Shown one piece after another: positions 34,003 to 42,715 of a DNA stretch of 64,000 nucleotides. The translations under genes were made by a program, and so were the position numbers. This DNA is from Paenibacillus tengchongensis. GTDB lineage: Bacteria > Bacillota > Bacilli > Paenibacillales > Paenibacillaceae. The stretch's first letter is position 1. Every line of letters starts with the position of its first letter. The notes beneath the pieces were generated by a model, which searched no databases, was not told the origin of the DNA, and saw nothing but the letters and a program-made list of their open reading frames with translations. The stretch covers positions 75,752-139,751 of the forward strand of contig NZ_WACP01000008.1 in NCBI RefSeq assembly GCF_008973665.1. Direction: 5' to 3'.

Positions 34003-34875
34003 ATGGAGTTGACCTACTTGAAAACCTTCTGCGAAGTCGTCGCCAGCGGGAGTTATACGCGGGCGGCGGAGCGGCTGGGGTACTCCCAGTCCAGTGTCAC
34101 GGCGCAGATATCCAGGCTGGAGGAGATGTACGGGGCGGTTCTGCTGGAGCGGTCGGGGCGGGGAATGAGCGTCACCTTTGCCGGGAAGAACCTGCTGCCG
34201 TATGCCCGGCAGATGCTGGCGCTCAGCGAGGAGGCGAAGGCGGTAGTGTCCGGGGGTGAGCAGGGCATCCTGAATATCGGCTCGATCGAGACGCTGGCTG
34301 CCTATTATCTCCCTCACCGGCTGCACCGCTACAGGCAGCGTTATCCGCAGATGCAGCTGAAGGTAACCCCCGGTTCCGAAACCCGGATTATAGCGGCGGT
34401 AAAGAGCAAGGACGCCGATTTCGGGCTGATCTTTGATAGCCCGTACACCGATGAGGAGCTGGAAGTCATTCAGCTGCGGGAGGAGCCGCTGCTGGTCATA
34501 CTTCACCCGGAGCATCCTCTGGCTCAGATGCCGGATATTACGCCATCGCTTCTGGCGGGCGAAGCACTTGTACTGACGGAAGAGAGTTGCACTTACAGGC
34601 AATTGCTGCTGCAGGAACTGAAGCGCCATGGCATCGCTCCCAGAATTGATATGGAATTCGGCAATCTGGAGGGTATTAAGCAGGCGGTGAAGCATCGGTG
34701 GGGCGCTGCATTCTTGCCCAGGTATGCTGTAGAGGAGGAGCTGGCAAGCGGCAGTCTTACCGGCATACCGTTCGCCAGCGGGAGGGAGAATTTCTATATC
34801 CAGCTCATTTACCGCAAGGAACGCAAGCTGACCCGTGCGCTCAGTGCATTCATCGCTGAGATGCTGGAGCCGTAG
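34003..34875 (+). CDS. LysR family transcriptional regulator
   Basis: 290 residues. Winged HTH at residues 1-60 (MELTYLKTFCEVVASGSYTRAAERLGYSQSSVTAQISRLEE), followed by a periplasmic-binding-like effector domain (ILNIGSIETLAAYYLPHRLHRYRQRYP, DFGLIFDSPY, EPLLVILHPEHPLA). Divergent from the rhodanese gene with a palindromic site in between, the classical LysR layout. The effector is unknown; a sulfur compound is a guess from the neighbour. Confidence 0.92.
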   Translation: MELTYLKTFCEVVASGSYTRAAERLGYSQSSVTAQISRLEEMYGAVLLERSGRGMSVTFAGKNLLPYARQMLALSEEAKAVVSGGEQGILNIGSIETLAAYYLPHRLHRYRQRYPQMQLKVTPGSETRIIAAVKSKDADFGLIFDSPYTDEELEVIQLREEPLLVILHPEHPLAQMPDITPSLLAGEALVLTEESCTYRQLLLQELKRHGIAPRIDMEFGNLEGIKQAVKHRWGAAFLPRYAVEEELASGSLTGIPFASGRENFYIQLIYRKERKLTRALSAFIAEMLEP

Positions 34876-34956
34876 CCGGCAAAGCACCTGAGTAGCCGGG
34901 CCTTAGGGGCGCCGGTTGGTCAGGTGCTAAGCAGGGCTACGGGATAGGTTCTACAA

Positions 34957-34993
34957 CAAAGACTCCTTGTCCGGTCCGGACAAGGAGTCTTTG
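34957..34993. terminator. Bidirectional terminator between LysR and TPM genes
   Basis: CAAAGACTCCTTGTCCGG pairs perfectly with its reverse complement (34957-34974 with 34976-34993). It lies between two convergent genes. Confidence 0.85.
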
Positions 34994-35006
34994 CGTGGTG
35001 TGGCGG

Positions 35007-37283
35007 CTACCATTTGGAGCCGCCGGAATTGCGGCCGGACTTGCCTCCGCCGCCCCAGGAGGACCCGCCGGAGGAGCGCCCGCCGCCGCCCCAGGACGAT
35101 CCGCCGGAGGAGCGTCCACCCCCGCCAGGCCGGCCGCCCCCGCCGAAGCCCCCGCCGCCGAAGCCGCCGGGGCCGCCGCCGGAATTGCGCCGGCGCGCGG
35201 CTTCGCGCCGCTGCTGCTCGCGCAGCATCGCCAGCTGCGCCTGGCGTTCCGCCTCCTCCTTCTGGCGGATCAGCCGGGCGGCTTCATCCGCGAAGGCGGC
35301 GATCTGCGCACTGTAGGAGCGCCCGATGCTCTCCAGCTCATCCAGGCTGTAGGGAGGGGCAGCCAGCCGCTGCTCGAGCTGGGCGTGCTCCGGCAGTGCG
35401 GCCGGCTCGAAGCGGCCGGCGGACAGGCCGCGGCTCCTCAGCAGCTGCTGGGCCGAATACGCCTGTTCCTGCCCGGCGGTGAACAGGTGCTTCACCCGCT
35501 GTAGGCGCTCCTCCAGCCCGTCCAGCGCCTCGGCGGTCTCTGCGAATTGCCGCGAAGCGTCCTCCTGCAGCGTCAGCAGCCGGTCGAGCCCGCTGCGCGC
35601 CTTCTCGTATTCGCCCCGCTCGTCGCTGCTCCAGGCCTCCAGCTGCGGCACTTCAGCCGCGCCCTGCCGCAGCGCGGTCTCCGCTGCTTCAAGCTTCGCC
35701 TGCAGCGGGCTTAAATGCGCTGCCGCGAAGCGCCCCCTCGCCGCGTCTATCCGGCCCTGCAGCCCGGACCGGCGCTCCTGCAGCGCGCCCCAGGCTCCGC
35801 GCACCGCCTCCAGATCCCGCCGGTTGCTCTGGCGGATCTGGGCCTGGCGCTCGGCCAGCGCTACGGCTTCGGCCAGCAGCGTATCCGTCTGTGCGGCGAT
35901 GCCGCGCACTTCATCCATGTCGCCGCTGCGCAGCGGCGCCTGCAGGCCGCCAGCCGCCGCCCGGGCCTGCTCCAGCAGCGCATACGGGTCGGCCTTCATA
36001 TTGTGCAGGGAATTCTGCTCAATAATGCCGGCGATCCGGCTGCGGGCGGCCTCAAGTGTGCCGGGGAACGCAGCCAGCTTGTCGGCATACGGCTCAACAT
36101 CGCGCAGATCCTGCTCAATCCGCTCCTGCAGCGCCTGTGCCCCGGCGGTAACCTCCTGCGCGGCAATGGGGTCGAACAGCTCGAGCTGATCCGCTTTGGC
36201 CGTCTCTGCGGCGAGTTCCTGCAGATCCTCGGCAATGTCCTGCAGCTCATAGCCGGTCTCTTTAACTGCAGCCTGCAAGCCGCTGTCCAGTTCAGGAGCA
36301 TCCTGCTTCAGCTCGGTGATCCGCTGCTTCACGTTGCGGTCAGCTTCACTGATAACGGCGATTTGCCGTTCCTCCTCTTCTATCCGCGAGCGGTGCCCGC
36401 TTTCGGTCTGCTCAAGCTCTGCTATGGCTGTCTTCAGTGCACCGAGCTGGTAGAACTGCGGCCGCACGGCCTGGCCCTGCAGCGCCGAAATCTCTACCAG
36501 CTGTGCCGACAGCCGGCCGGAAATCTGCTCGACCCGCTTCCCGGTCTCGCCCTGTACAATGCCCTGGAACGGCTGCAGCGATTCCAGCGCCCGGTTCACA
36601 CGTACCAGCAGGTCGCCCAACTGCTCCTGCTTGGCGTCAAGCTCCTTGCGCCGGCGCAGGCCGGTGATTGCAATGAACAGCACTCCGCCGAGTATCAGGA
36701 CGCCTGCTCCTATCCCGAGCATCGGCAGCGCGGAGCCGCCCCTTGAGCTGCTCCCGTTGGCAGTTCCGGTGCTTGTGCCCGGGCTGCTTTGGTTTCCGCT
36801 GCCAAACGTCTGCAGCTTCTCCATAAGCGAAGAGATGCCTCCGGCGAAGTCTCCTTCCCGGGCATAAGGAATGAAATACGTATCGAGCAGCCGGGTAATG
36901 GCGTCGCTTCCCGCGGTTCCGCCGTTGGCCCGCGCCCAGGCATTAATTCCGGACTGAAGTAGCGAATTGTTGTCGACATTCAGCTCCACCGAGCTGTCGC
37001 CGGCCGAGATAAGCAGGAGTACATCCCGCCCGCCGAGGTTCCAGGCTTCGGCGGCATCACCGGCATAATCTGCGGGGGACCTCCCGTTCAGACTGTCGAC
37101 GGTGAGAACATGAACGGTGTAATGTTCGCCGGAGGCTGCGGCTTCGAGAGCCGTCCTTTCCTGGCGGGTGAGCATCCCTGCAGTGTCGGTTATTAAGCCT
37201 TGCCGGGCGGGAATGTCTGCGGCATAGGCTGCCGGGATCCATAAGAGACTGAGCAACAGAAACAGGCTGAAATATTTTCTCAA
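35007..37283 (-). CDS. TPM-domain protein with long coiled coil and Gly-rich tail
   Basis: About 758 residues from TTG 37283 (GGAGCG seven bases upstream; a TTG five codons earlier is possible). Signal peptide (FSLFLLLSLLWIPAAYAA), then a TPM domain (~28-165: LITDTAGMLTRQERTALE, YTVHVLTVDSLNG, DVLLLISAGDSSVELNVDN, LLDTYFIPYAREGDFAGG). One membrane helix follows (LGIGAGVLILGGVLFIAITGLRRRK), then ~450 residues of coiled coil. The end is a low-complexity GGGGFGGGG/RSSGGSSWGG tail. TPM proteins include photosystem II repair and YgcG-like proteins. The domain order suggests an extracytoplasmic TPM head and a cytoplasmic coiled coil. Exact role unknown. Confidence 0.85.
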   Translation of the reverse strand: MRKYFSLFLLLSLLWIPAAYAADIPARQGLITDTAGMLTRQERTALEAAASGEHYTVHVLTVDSLNGRSPADYAGDAAEAWNLGGRDVLLLISAGDSSVELNVDNNSLLQSGINAWARANGGTAGSDAITRLLDTYFIPYAREGDFAGGISSLMEKLQTFGSGNQSSPGTSTGTANGSSSRGGSALPMLGIGAGVLILGGVLFIAITGLRRRKELDAKQEQLGDLLVRVNRALESLQPFQGIVQGETGKRVEQISGRLSAQLVEISALQGQAVRPQFYQLGALKTAIAELEQTESGHRSRIEEEERQIAVISEADRNVKQRITELKQDAPELDSGLQAAVKETGYELQDIAEDLQELAAETAKADQLELFDPIAAQEVTAGAQALQERIEQDLRDVEPYADKLAAFPGTLEAARSRIAGIIEQNSLHNMKADPYALLEQARAAAGGLQAPLRSGDMDEVRGIAAQTDTLLAEAVALAERQAQIRQSNRRDLEAVRGAWGALQERRSGLQGRIDAARGRFAAAHLSPLQAKLEAAETALRQGAAEVPQLEAWSSDERGEYEKARSGLDRLLTLQEDASRQFAETAEALDGLEERLQRVKHLFTAGQEQAYSAQQLLRSRGLSAGRFEPAALPEHAQLEQRLAAPPYSLDELESIGRSYSAQIAAFADEAARLIRQKEEAERQAQLAMLREQQRREAARRRNSGGGPGGFGGGGFGGGGRPGGGGRSSGGSSWGGGGRSSGGSSWGGGGKSGRNSGGSKW

Positions 37284-37410
37284 AGCGGCACGCTCCAATC
37301 TTGGGAAATGGCCCGAAAGATCCGGATCAGCCGGATCAGGATTTAGTTATACTATACCATTAAACCTTACGGTATCCGAAAATGCAGCTTTCGTATGCAT
37401 CTCAAGAAAC

Positions 37411-37445
37411 AAAAAGCCGCGTTCCTCTTTGAGGAGCACGGCTTC
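37411..37445 (-). terminator. Terminator of the small Fur-linked gene
   Basis: Minus-strand AAGCCGTGCTCCTC pairs with GAGGAACGCGGCTT (mismatches near the middle), followed by TTTGTTT. Confidence 0.8.
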
Positions 37446-37473
37446 ATTATGGAGCGGTATGACTGTATTTTGG

Positions 37474-37617
37474 TTAGCGCGTTTGCAGGCAGAGAATGTA
37501 TTGCAGTCGCGATTTAATTTCTTTTTGCCATTTCAGATCTCCAACTTTTACAGCGAGATTGAGCAGATCCAGATAATCGTCAACCTGCAGCGCGGTACGG
37601 GTAGTGGCAGGGTTCAT
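37474..37617 (-). CDS. Small protein (47 aa) with Fur-type promoter
   Basis: ATG 37617 to TAA 37474, with AAAGGAG eleven bases upstream. The sequence contains DDYLDLLNLAVKVGDLKWQK, then EIKSRLQYI, one amphipathic helical unit without membrane segment. It has its own sigma-A promoter (37679-37707), a Fur box between promoter and start, and a terminator, so it is a complete transcription unit too short for usual gene finding. I do not recognise the family. Small Fur-controlled proteins such as FbpA/B/C serve iron sparing in Bacillus; sequence similarity to them is not evident. Confidence 0.72.
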   Translation of the reverse strand: MNPATTRTALQVDDYLDLLNLAVKVGDLKWQKEIKSRLQYILCLQTR

Positions 37618-37640
37618 GGTTGTTCATTCTCCTTTATCTC

Positions 37641-37659
37641 AATAATGATAATCATTATC
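37641..37659. promoter_or_regulatory. Fur box
   Basis: AATAATGATAATCATTATC matches the 19-bp Fur consensus at 18 positions. It lies just downstream of the -10 box of the small minus-strand gene, where binding would block transcription. Further TTATCGTTATTGTTATTATC repeats flank it. Confidence 0.88.
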
Positions 37660-37678
37660 AGTTGTTATCGTTATTGTT

Positions 37679-37707
37679 ATTATCCACATTTTACTGGCAA
37701 AAAGCAA
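37679..37707 (-). promoter_or_regulatory. Sigma-A promoter of the small Fur-linked gene
   Basis: On the minus strand TTGCTT (37707-37702), 17-bp spacer, GATAAT (37684-37679), with the Fur box starting ~20 bp downstream of the -10. Confidence 0.7.
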
Positions 37708-37951
37708 GATATAATTAAAGGTTCTTACTTTTTTTCTTCCCGCATCTAGCCGGATAGTTCTACATTTTGCCGCAATTACCGGGAGGATAAGCAGGAACCT
37801 TACCATATTTTGTCGAATAAACCTGTAAAATAAGCTCAAGTCCGATTTTTCACAGCACCATAAGTATAAATCGGGTCCCCGCAAAGTACCGGAAAGGTCA
37901 GGCGACAGCCACACTTTGCAGGGTGCTTTGCAGAGAAAAAGGAGAATTACG

Positions 37952-40900
37952 ATGCAGCGGTGTAAACTTTTGCTTCTGATCGGCGTTATTTGTACGCTTG
38001 CATTTCCTGCCGCCGCTTATGCTGAAAGACAGGAGATTGACTACCAGGCAGAGCTGGACTATCCGCCTTATAAATATATGCAGAACGGATATCTGACGGG
38101 GTTTGACATTGATCTGACGAGCCTGATCTTTGAGAAACAGGACTATAGCATCCAGTACAGCACCGGTGACTGGGAGAATACGTACGACCGTCTGCTGAAA
38201 GGTGAAATCGACACAGCCGGTCTGATGGTGGTTACCGAGGAGCGCAAACGCGAAGTCCTCTTCTCCAAGCCGGTATTCAAGGATTACATCTCGGTCTATT
38301 CCCGGCAGGCGCTTAAAGAGGAAGTCAAGCTGCACACCCTGAAGGATTACACCATCGGCGTCGGCAAAGGCCAATATACGGAAAGTGTGCTCCGGAACAA
38401 AGCCGGAATCACACAATACATAGAGTATGCTACGGTGCCGGAGGCGCTGAGAGCCCTGCAGCTGGGCGAGATCGATCTGCTGTTCGAGAATCAGGGTGTG
38501 GTCGATCACCTGATTGTGGAGCAGGGGCTCACCGGTACGATTGTCCGCAAGATGGGCAATCTATTCCCGGAAAATGCGGCATTCGGCATCAGTAAATCAT
38601 CGCCGGAGCTGGTTACATATATTAATGCCCGGCTGAACCGGCTTCAGCGGTCGGGAGCTTTTGAGGAGCTGTATCAGAAATATTTCTTCACGCATTCCGA
38701 TTACTACTCGTCGATGAGGCGCAACAGAATCATGTACGGGGCCGGAATCGTTCTCTGTCTGGCGGTATTCGGCATCGTTTCGGCGCGGATGTATATCCGG
38801 CGCCTGCGCCGGGTCATTCATGCGGAGCAGGAGTTCTTCGTGGATGTCATCGGGCATACCGGAATGATTGTCTGGGCGGTAACGGGAGACATGCGGGTTA
38901 TCCGCTTCAACCGTTATGCCGAGACTGTCACCGGGCTGAAGGAGAAAGAGGTGCTCGGCCGCAGCCTCGACGATTTGCCGGAGCTTGAGGGCAGCGCCGC
39001 TGCGCTCAGGGATTTGCTGAAGCGGGCCATTTATCAGGACTATACCGCCAATGTGGAGCTGAGGCTTCCGGAGCAGGCCCCGGGAGCACGGTATTTCTCC
39101 TTCCGCACGACCCTTATCAAAGGGATGGACTCCCGGGCTGAAGATATTTATGTGCTGCTGGGAACGGATATCGATGAACGCAAGCAGAATGAGCTGAAGC
39201 TGCAGCAGAGCTATGAGGAACTGGAAGCCACCTATGAAGAGCTGTCTGCGGCGGAGGTTGAGCTGCAGGATCAGCTGGCCAAGTTGGAAATCAGCGAGCG
39301 GCGCTTCCGGCTGGCTTCCGAAGGCTCCGGGGCATATATGTGGGAGCTGGACTGGGAAACCGGCTTGTATAAGCTCTCCGACCGCTGGTATGAAGTGATG
39401 GGGTATACGGAAGAGGAGATCAACTCTTTTGAAGGCGGTGTGCTCAGCATCATTCATCCGGACGATCAGGAGCAGGCTAGTATTGCAAGAAGGGAACATC
39501 TGGCCGGCCTGGTTCCGATTTACGAGACCGAATACCGCATGCGCACCAAGGATCACCGCTACATATGGTTTGAAGTCAGAGGCAAGGCCACCGTGAATTC
39601 CAGGACCAAGGCCACCCTGTTTCTGGGCTCGCTGATTGATATCAGTACGCGCAAGCAGGCCGAGGTCAAGCTGAATAACAGCTATCAGGAACTGGAGGCC
39701 ACCTACGAGCAATTAACGGCGACACAGCAGGAGCTTGTGGAGCAGTACGAAATGCTGCTGGAGAGCCAGAAGAATATGCACCGCCTGGCCTATATGGATT
39801 CTCTGAGTAACCTCCCGAACCGGATCTGTCTGCTGGAAGCTATGGAGCAGTATTTCCGGAAGCCGGGCGCCAAAGCGGCGCTGCTGTTCGTCGACACCGA
39901 CAACTTCAAGTATATTAACGACACGCTCGGACATAAATCAGGCGATATCCTGATCCGCAAGGCCAGTGAGCGGCTGCAGTCGCTGGTCGGCGAGGGAGCG
40001 ATGCTGTCCCGCCTGGGCGGGGACGAATTTGTTGTCTTCGTTAAGGACGCCCATAACCGCAAGGATGTGCTGAGCCTTGCCGATAACATTATGCGGGCGT
40101 TCCGCAAGTCCTTCCTGATCGGGGAGAGCTATCTGTATGTGTCGGTCAGCATCGGCATTTCCTTCTATCCCGAAGACGGCGAGACGACAGAGGAAATGCT
40201 GAAGAATGCCGACGTGGCGATGTACCGGGCCAAAGAAGAGGGCAAGAGCACTTATATCGTATACGACAAATCGATGCACGCCCCTTTTAACGAACGGATG
40301 AACATTGAAAAGCATTTACGCAGCGCGATGAACAACAATGAATTCGAGCTGCATTACCAGCCGCAGGTGGATATGTCCACCGGCCTGATCTCCGGATTCG
40401 AAGCGCTGATCCGCTGGAACAGTCCGGTGCTGGGTTTTGTGTCACCGTTGTCCTTCATTAAGATCGCAGAGGATTCGCGGCTGATTATCTATATCGGGGA
40501 ATGGGTGCTGCGGGAATCGGTCAGCTTTATGAAGAGCATTCATGACCTTACCGGTATCCCTTATAAAATATCGGTGAACATTTCTATCATTCAGCTGCTG
40601 CAGGAGGACTTCGTAGATATGGTGCTGGACAGCCTTGAGGAGAGCGGGCTTGCACCGAATTGTCTTGAACTGGAGATAACGGAGTCCATCTTCATGGAGT
40701 CCTTCGAGACCACGGCGATCAAGCTGGAGTTTCTCAGGTCCCGGGGAATCCGCATCGCGCTGGATGATTTCGGCACCGGCTATTCCTCGCTTAGTTATTT
40801 ACAGCAGCTGCCGATTTCCACGCTCAAGATGGACAAGATTTTTATCGACTCGCTGGAGGACAAGGAGTTCAGCCAATCGTTCATTCAGACGATTATTCTG

Positions 40901-41092
40901 CTCGGCCACAAAATCGGGCTGGACGTCGTAGCCGAAGGGGTGGAGAGTGCCGATCAGTGGGCTTTCCTCAAGGAGGCGGGCTGCGATAAGGTGCAGGGTT
41001 ATTTCGTCAGCCGCCCGGTGCCGCAGCGTGAGGTGACCGGGCTGCTGGAAGCCCGCACACGCTACGGGCTATCCGGGGATTTCGAAGCTTAA
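37952..41092 (+). CDS. Sensor protein with SBP_bac_3, PAS, GGDEF and EAL domains
   Basis: 1046 residues from ATG 37952 (AAAAAGGAG upstream). Signal peptide (LLLIGVICTLAFPAAAYA), an extracytoplasmic SBP_bac_3 domain (~25-250: LDYPPYKYMQNGYLTGFDIDL, TAGLMVVTEERKREVLFSKPVF), and one membrane helix (YGAGIVLCLAVFGIVSA). Two PAS domains each end in DIDERK/DISTRK and are followed by nearly identical short coiled coils. Then GGDEF (LSRLGGDEFVVF) and EAL (FEALIRW, LELEITES, ALDDFGTGYSSLSYLQ, DVVAEGVES). Both active-site signatures are intact, so it could make and degrade c-di-GMP under control of an extracellular amino-acid-like ligand. Convergent with another diguanylate cyclase. Confidence 0.93.
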   Translation: MQRCKLLLLIGVICTLAFPAAAYAERQEIDYQAELDYPPYKYMQNGYLTGFDIDLTSLIFEKQDYSIQYSTGDWENTYDRLLKGEIDTAGLMVVTEERKREVLFSKPVFKDYISVYSRQALKEEVKLHTLKDYTIGVGKGQYTESVLRNKAGITQYIEYATVPEALRALQLGEIDLLFENQGVVDHLIVEQGLTGTIVRKMGNLFPENAAFGISKSSPELVTYINARLNRLQRSGAFEELYQKYFFTHSDYYSSMRRNRIMYGAGIVLCLAVFGIVSARMYIRRLRRVIHAEQEFFVDVIGHTGMIVWAVTGDMRVIRFNRYAETVTGLKEKEVLGRSLDDLPELEGSAAALRDLLKRAIYQDYTANVELRLPEQAPGARYFSFRTTLIKGMDSRAEDIYVLLGTDIDERKQNELKLQQSYEELEATYEELSAAEVELQDQLAKLEISERRFRLASEGSGAYMWELDWETGLYKLSDRWYEVMGYTEEEINSFEGGVLSIIHPDDQEQASIARREHLAGLVPIYETEYRMRTKDHRYIWFEVRGKATVNSRTKATLFLGSLIDISTRKQAEVKLNNSYQELEATYEQLTATQQELVEQYEMLLESQKNMHRLAYMDSLSNLPNRICLLEAMEQYFRKPGAKAALLFVDTDNFKYINDTLGHKSGDILIRKASERLQSLVGEGAMLSRLGGDEFVVFVKDAHNRKDVLSLADNIMRAFRKSFLIGESYLYVSVSIGISFYPEDGETTEEMLKNADVAMYRAKEEGKSTYIVYDKSMHAPFNERMNIEKHLRSAMNNNEFELHYQPQVDMSTGLISGFEALIRWNSPVLGFVSPLSFIKIAEDSRLIIYIGEWVLRESVSFMKSIHDLTGIPYKISVNISIIQLLQEDFVDMVLDSLEESGLAPNCLELEITESIFMESFETTAIKLEFLRSRGIRIALDDFGTGYSSLSYLQQLPISTLKMDKIFIDSLEDKEFSQSFIQTIILLGHKIGLDVVAEGVESADQWAFLKEAGCDKVQGYFVSRPVPQREVTGLLEARTRYGLSGDFEA

Positions 41093-41108
41093 GGCGATAT
41101 TCATTCCA

Positions 41109-41166
41109 AATAACAGCAAGCGGGCCCGGGAACTTGAAGTTCTCCGGGCCCGCTTGCTGTTATTTG
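41109..41166. terminator. Bidirectional terminator with 22-bp perfect arms
   Basis: Arms 41109-41130 and 41145-41166 are exact inverted repeats (AAATAACAGCAAGCGGGCCC...). The A/T ends serve as U-tracts in both directions, between convergent genes. Confidence 0.92.
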
Positions 41167-41182
41167 CTGAGCAATGATAAAG

Positions 41183-42277
41183 CTACAGAATGACGATTTT
41201 ATTCTTCCCGGTCTTCTTGGCTTCATACAGGGCATCGTCGGCCCGCTGAAACGTGGAGCTCTTGGAATCGGCTCCGTCATAATTATGCATCCCTATGCTT
41301 ACCGTGACGGAACGGCCGTCCATTTCGGCTACGGGAGCCTGAGCGATGCCTTCAAGTACCCGCTGCATCATCTCCCGGGATTCCTTCAGTGTCTTGGCGG
41401 TCAGGATGACTACAAACTCCTCTCCGCCATAGCGCGCGGCGAAATCATCGGTGCCGATCTGCTTCAGAAGAACGGCAGCCACCTGCTTAAGGACGATATC
41501 TCCTACCCAGTGCCCGTAACGGTCGTTGACCTGCTTGAAATTGTCGATATCGAGCACCGCCAGCTGCATGGGAAACGGATTGCCCTGCTGATGCTCGATC
41601 AGCCAGCCGAGATATTCGTGAAAGGTCTTATGATTATACAAATCGGTCAGCGGGTCGATTTTGGACAGGCGGTCCATAATAATATTCTGTATCCTCAGTT
41701 CCTGCTCGGCTTTGACCGAGCTGGCCAGCGACTGCATGAGATCCCGTCCCCGGGCGATGATGCCGAAGCCCGCCAATGCCGTGCCGGCAAAGATAACAGC
41801 AGTGATGATATGTTCAATGCGCAGCGCATAGTCATAGCGCGAGGTATTTATGAACAAAAGGATAAGGTAAAGCAGACAAACCAGGGATGAGGCCGTCATG
41901 TAGGATTTATTCACATAAATCATGGCGACCAGCAGCGGAAGCAGCATAATCAGCGGCTTCACATGATAATCCCCGCTGAGATTTCCGATCATTAAGAAGG
42001 CGTACACATGGCTGGCGACAATAATAGCAAATTCCGCATGCTGCGGTAAATACTTGTGAATAAGCTCCAGAGCCAGAATCAGCAAACCGATCAGCGAGTC
42101 CGGTATCAGGACATGGTAGATGAAGTACCGGCTTCCGGAGAACTGGGCGAGCTGTCCCCACATGGAGAGGGAGACGAACAGCTGGCTTGCCAGATAAACC
42201 AGCAGAACGGTCCAGAAGGCATTGAGCAGCACGCGGTTCCAATAGGTTTGGCGGGGAGTCAACGGTGGTGGGTGCAT
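41183..42277 (-). CDS. Membrane-bound diguanylate cyclase
   Basis: 364 residues. Six hydrophobic segments fill residues ~18-190 (e.g. LLNAFWTVLLVYLASQLFV, HIITAVIFAGTALAGFGII), forming an integral sensor module that I cannot name. The GGDEF domain follows: IDPLTDLYNHKTF, LAVLDIDNFKQVNDRYGH, and the active site ARYGGEEFVVIL; no RxxD inhibitory site is evident upstream of it. It synthesises c-di-GMP from two GTP. Convergent with the GGDEF-EAL protein, giving a c-di-GMP pair. AGAGGAAAG precedes the ATG. Confidence 0.92.
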   Translation of the reverse strand: MHPPPLTPRQTYWNRVLLNAFWTVLLVYLASQLFVSLSMWGQLAQFSGSRYFIYHVLIPDSLIGLLILALELIHKYLPQHAEFAIIVASHVYAFLMIGNLSGDYHVKPLIMLLPLLVAMIYVNKSYMTASSLVCLLYLILLFINTSRYDYALRIEHIITAVIFAGTALAGFGIIARGRDLMQSLASSVKAEQELRIQNIIMDRLSKIDPLTDLYNHKTFHEYLGWLIEHQQGNPFPMQLAVLDIDNFKQVNDRYGHWVGDIVLKQVAAVLLKQIGTDDFAARYGGEEFVVILTAKTLKESREMMQRVLEGIAQAPVAEMDGRSVTVSIGMHNYDGADSKSSTFQRADDALYEAKKTGKNKIVIL

Positions 42278-42521
42278 GAGCTTTCCTCTTTTCAGAGTGG
42301 CGATAGATCTTTGTATGTCCTAATATATTCGACAATGGGTCTTTATTCCCTGCTAGAGCGAGCCTTTGGGTTAATGTTCGTGTTTTGGTGATGAAAATAA
42401 TCAAAAATTGGCGAAAAGATATCCTTTTTCTCTAAAATACGAATTATTAATAACGATTTTATTGACATATTCGTCAACCTTCGATATTATTCTTATTGGC
42501 TCAATCAAACAGATGAAACTG

Positions 42522-42586
42522 TTCGTATATCCTCAAAGATAAGGTTTGGGGGTTTCTACAGGGAACCGTAAATTCCTGGCTACGGA
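42522..42586 (+). promoter_or_regulatory. Purine riboswitch aptamer (guanine class)
   Basis: P1 TTCGTA/TACGGA; P2 CCTCAAA/TTTGGGG with loop GATAAGG; J2/3 TTTCTA; P3 CAGGGA/TCCTG with loop ACCGTAAA. These are the conserved purine-aptamer parts in order. The specificity base in J3/1 is C (GGCTACGG, C at 42580), indicating guanine or hypoxanthine rather than adenine. Confidence 0.9.
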
Positions 42587-42629
42587 TAGGGTGCATTTTG
42601 CATACCTATGAAGCAGCCGGGATTTTTTT
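42574..42629 (+). terminator. Riboswitch expression-platform terminator
   Basis: TCCTGGCT (42574-42581) pairs with AGCCGGGA (42615-42622) around an inner ATAGG/CCTAT hairpin, followed by TTTTTTT. Its 5' arm is the 3' side of aptamer P3 plus J3/1, so the two structures exclude each other. Confidence 0.75.
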
Positions 42630-42715
42630 GTGTCGTGTCGAGACCAGGTATAAATACTTATCCATAAACAGGCCCCCGCCTTGTGGGGTTACCTAACGGG
42701 AGGAACAGAGAAGCT

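Noticed and set aside
35014..36746. Long plus-strand frames opposite the TPM-domain gene
   Set aside because: High G+C antisense frames; their composition mirrors the real minus-strand gene and no RBS was seen.
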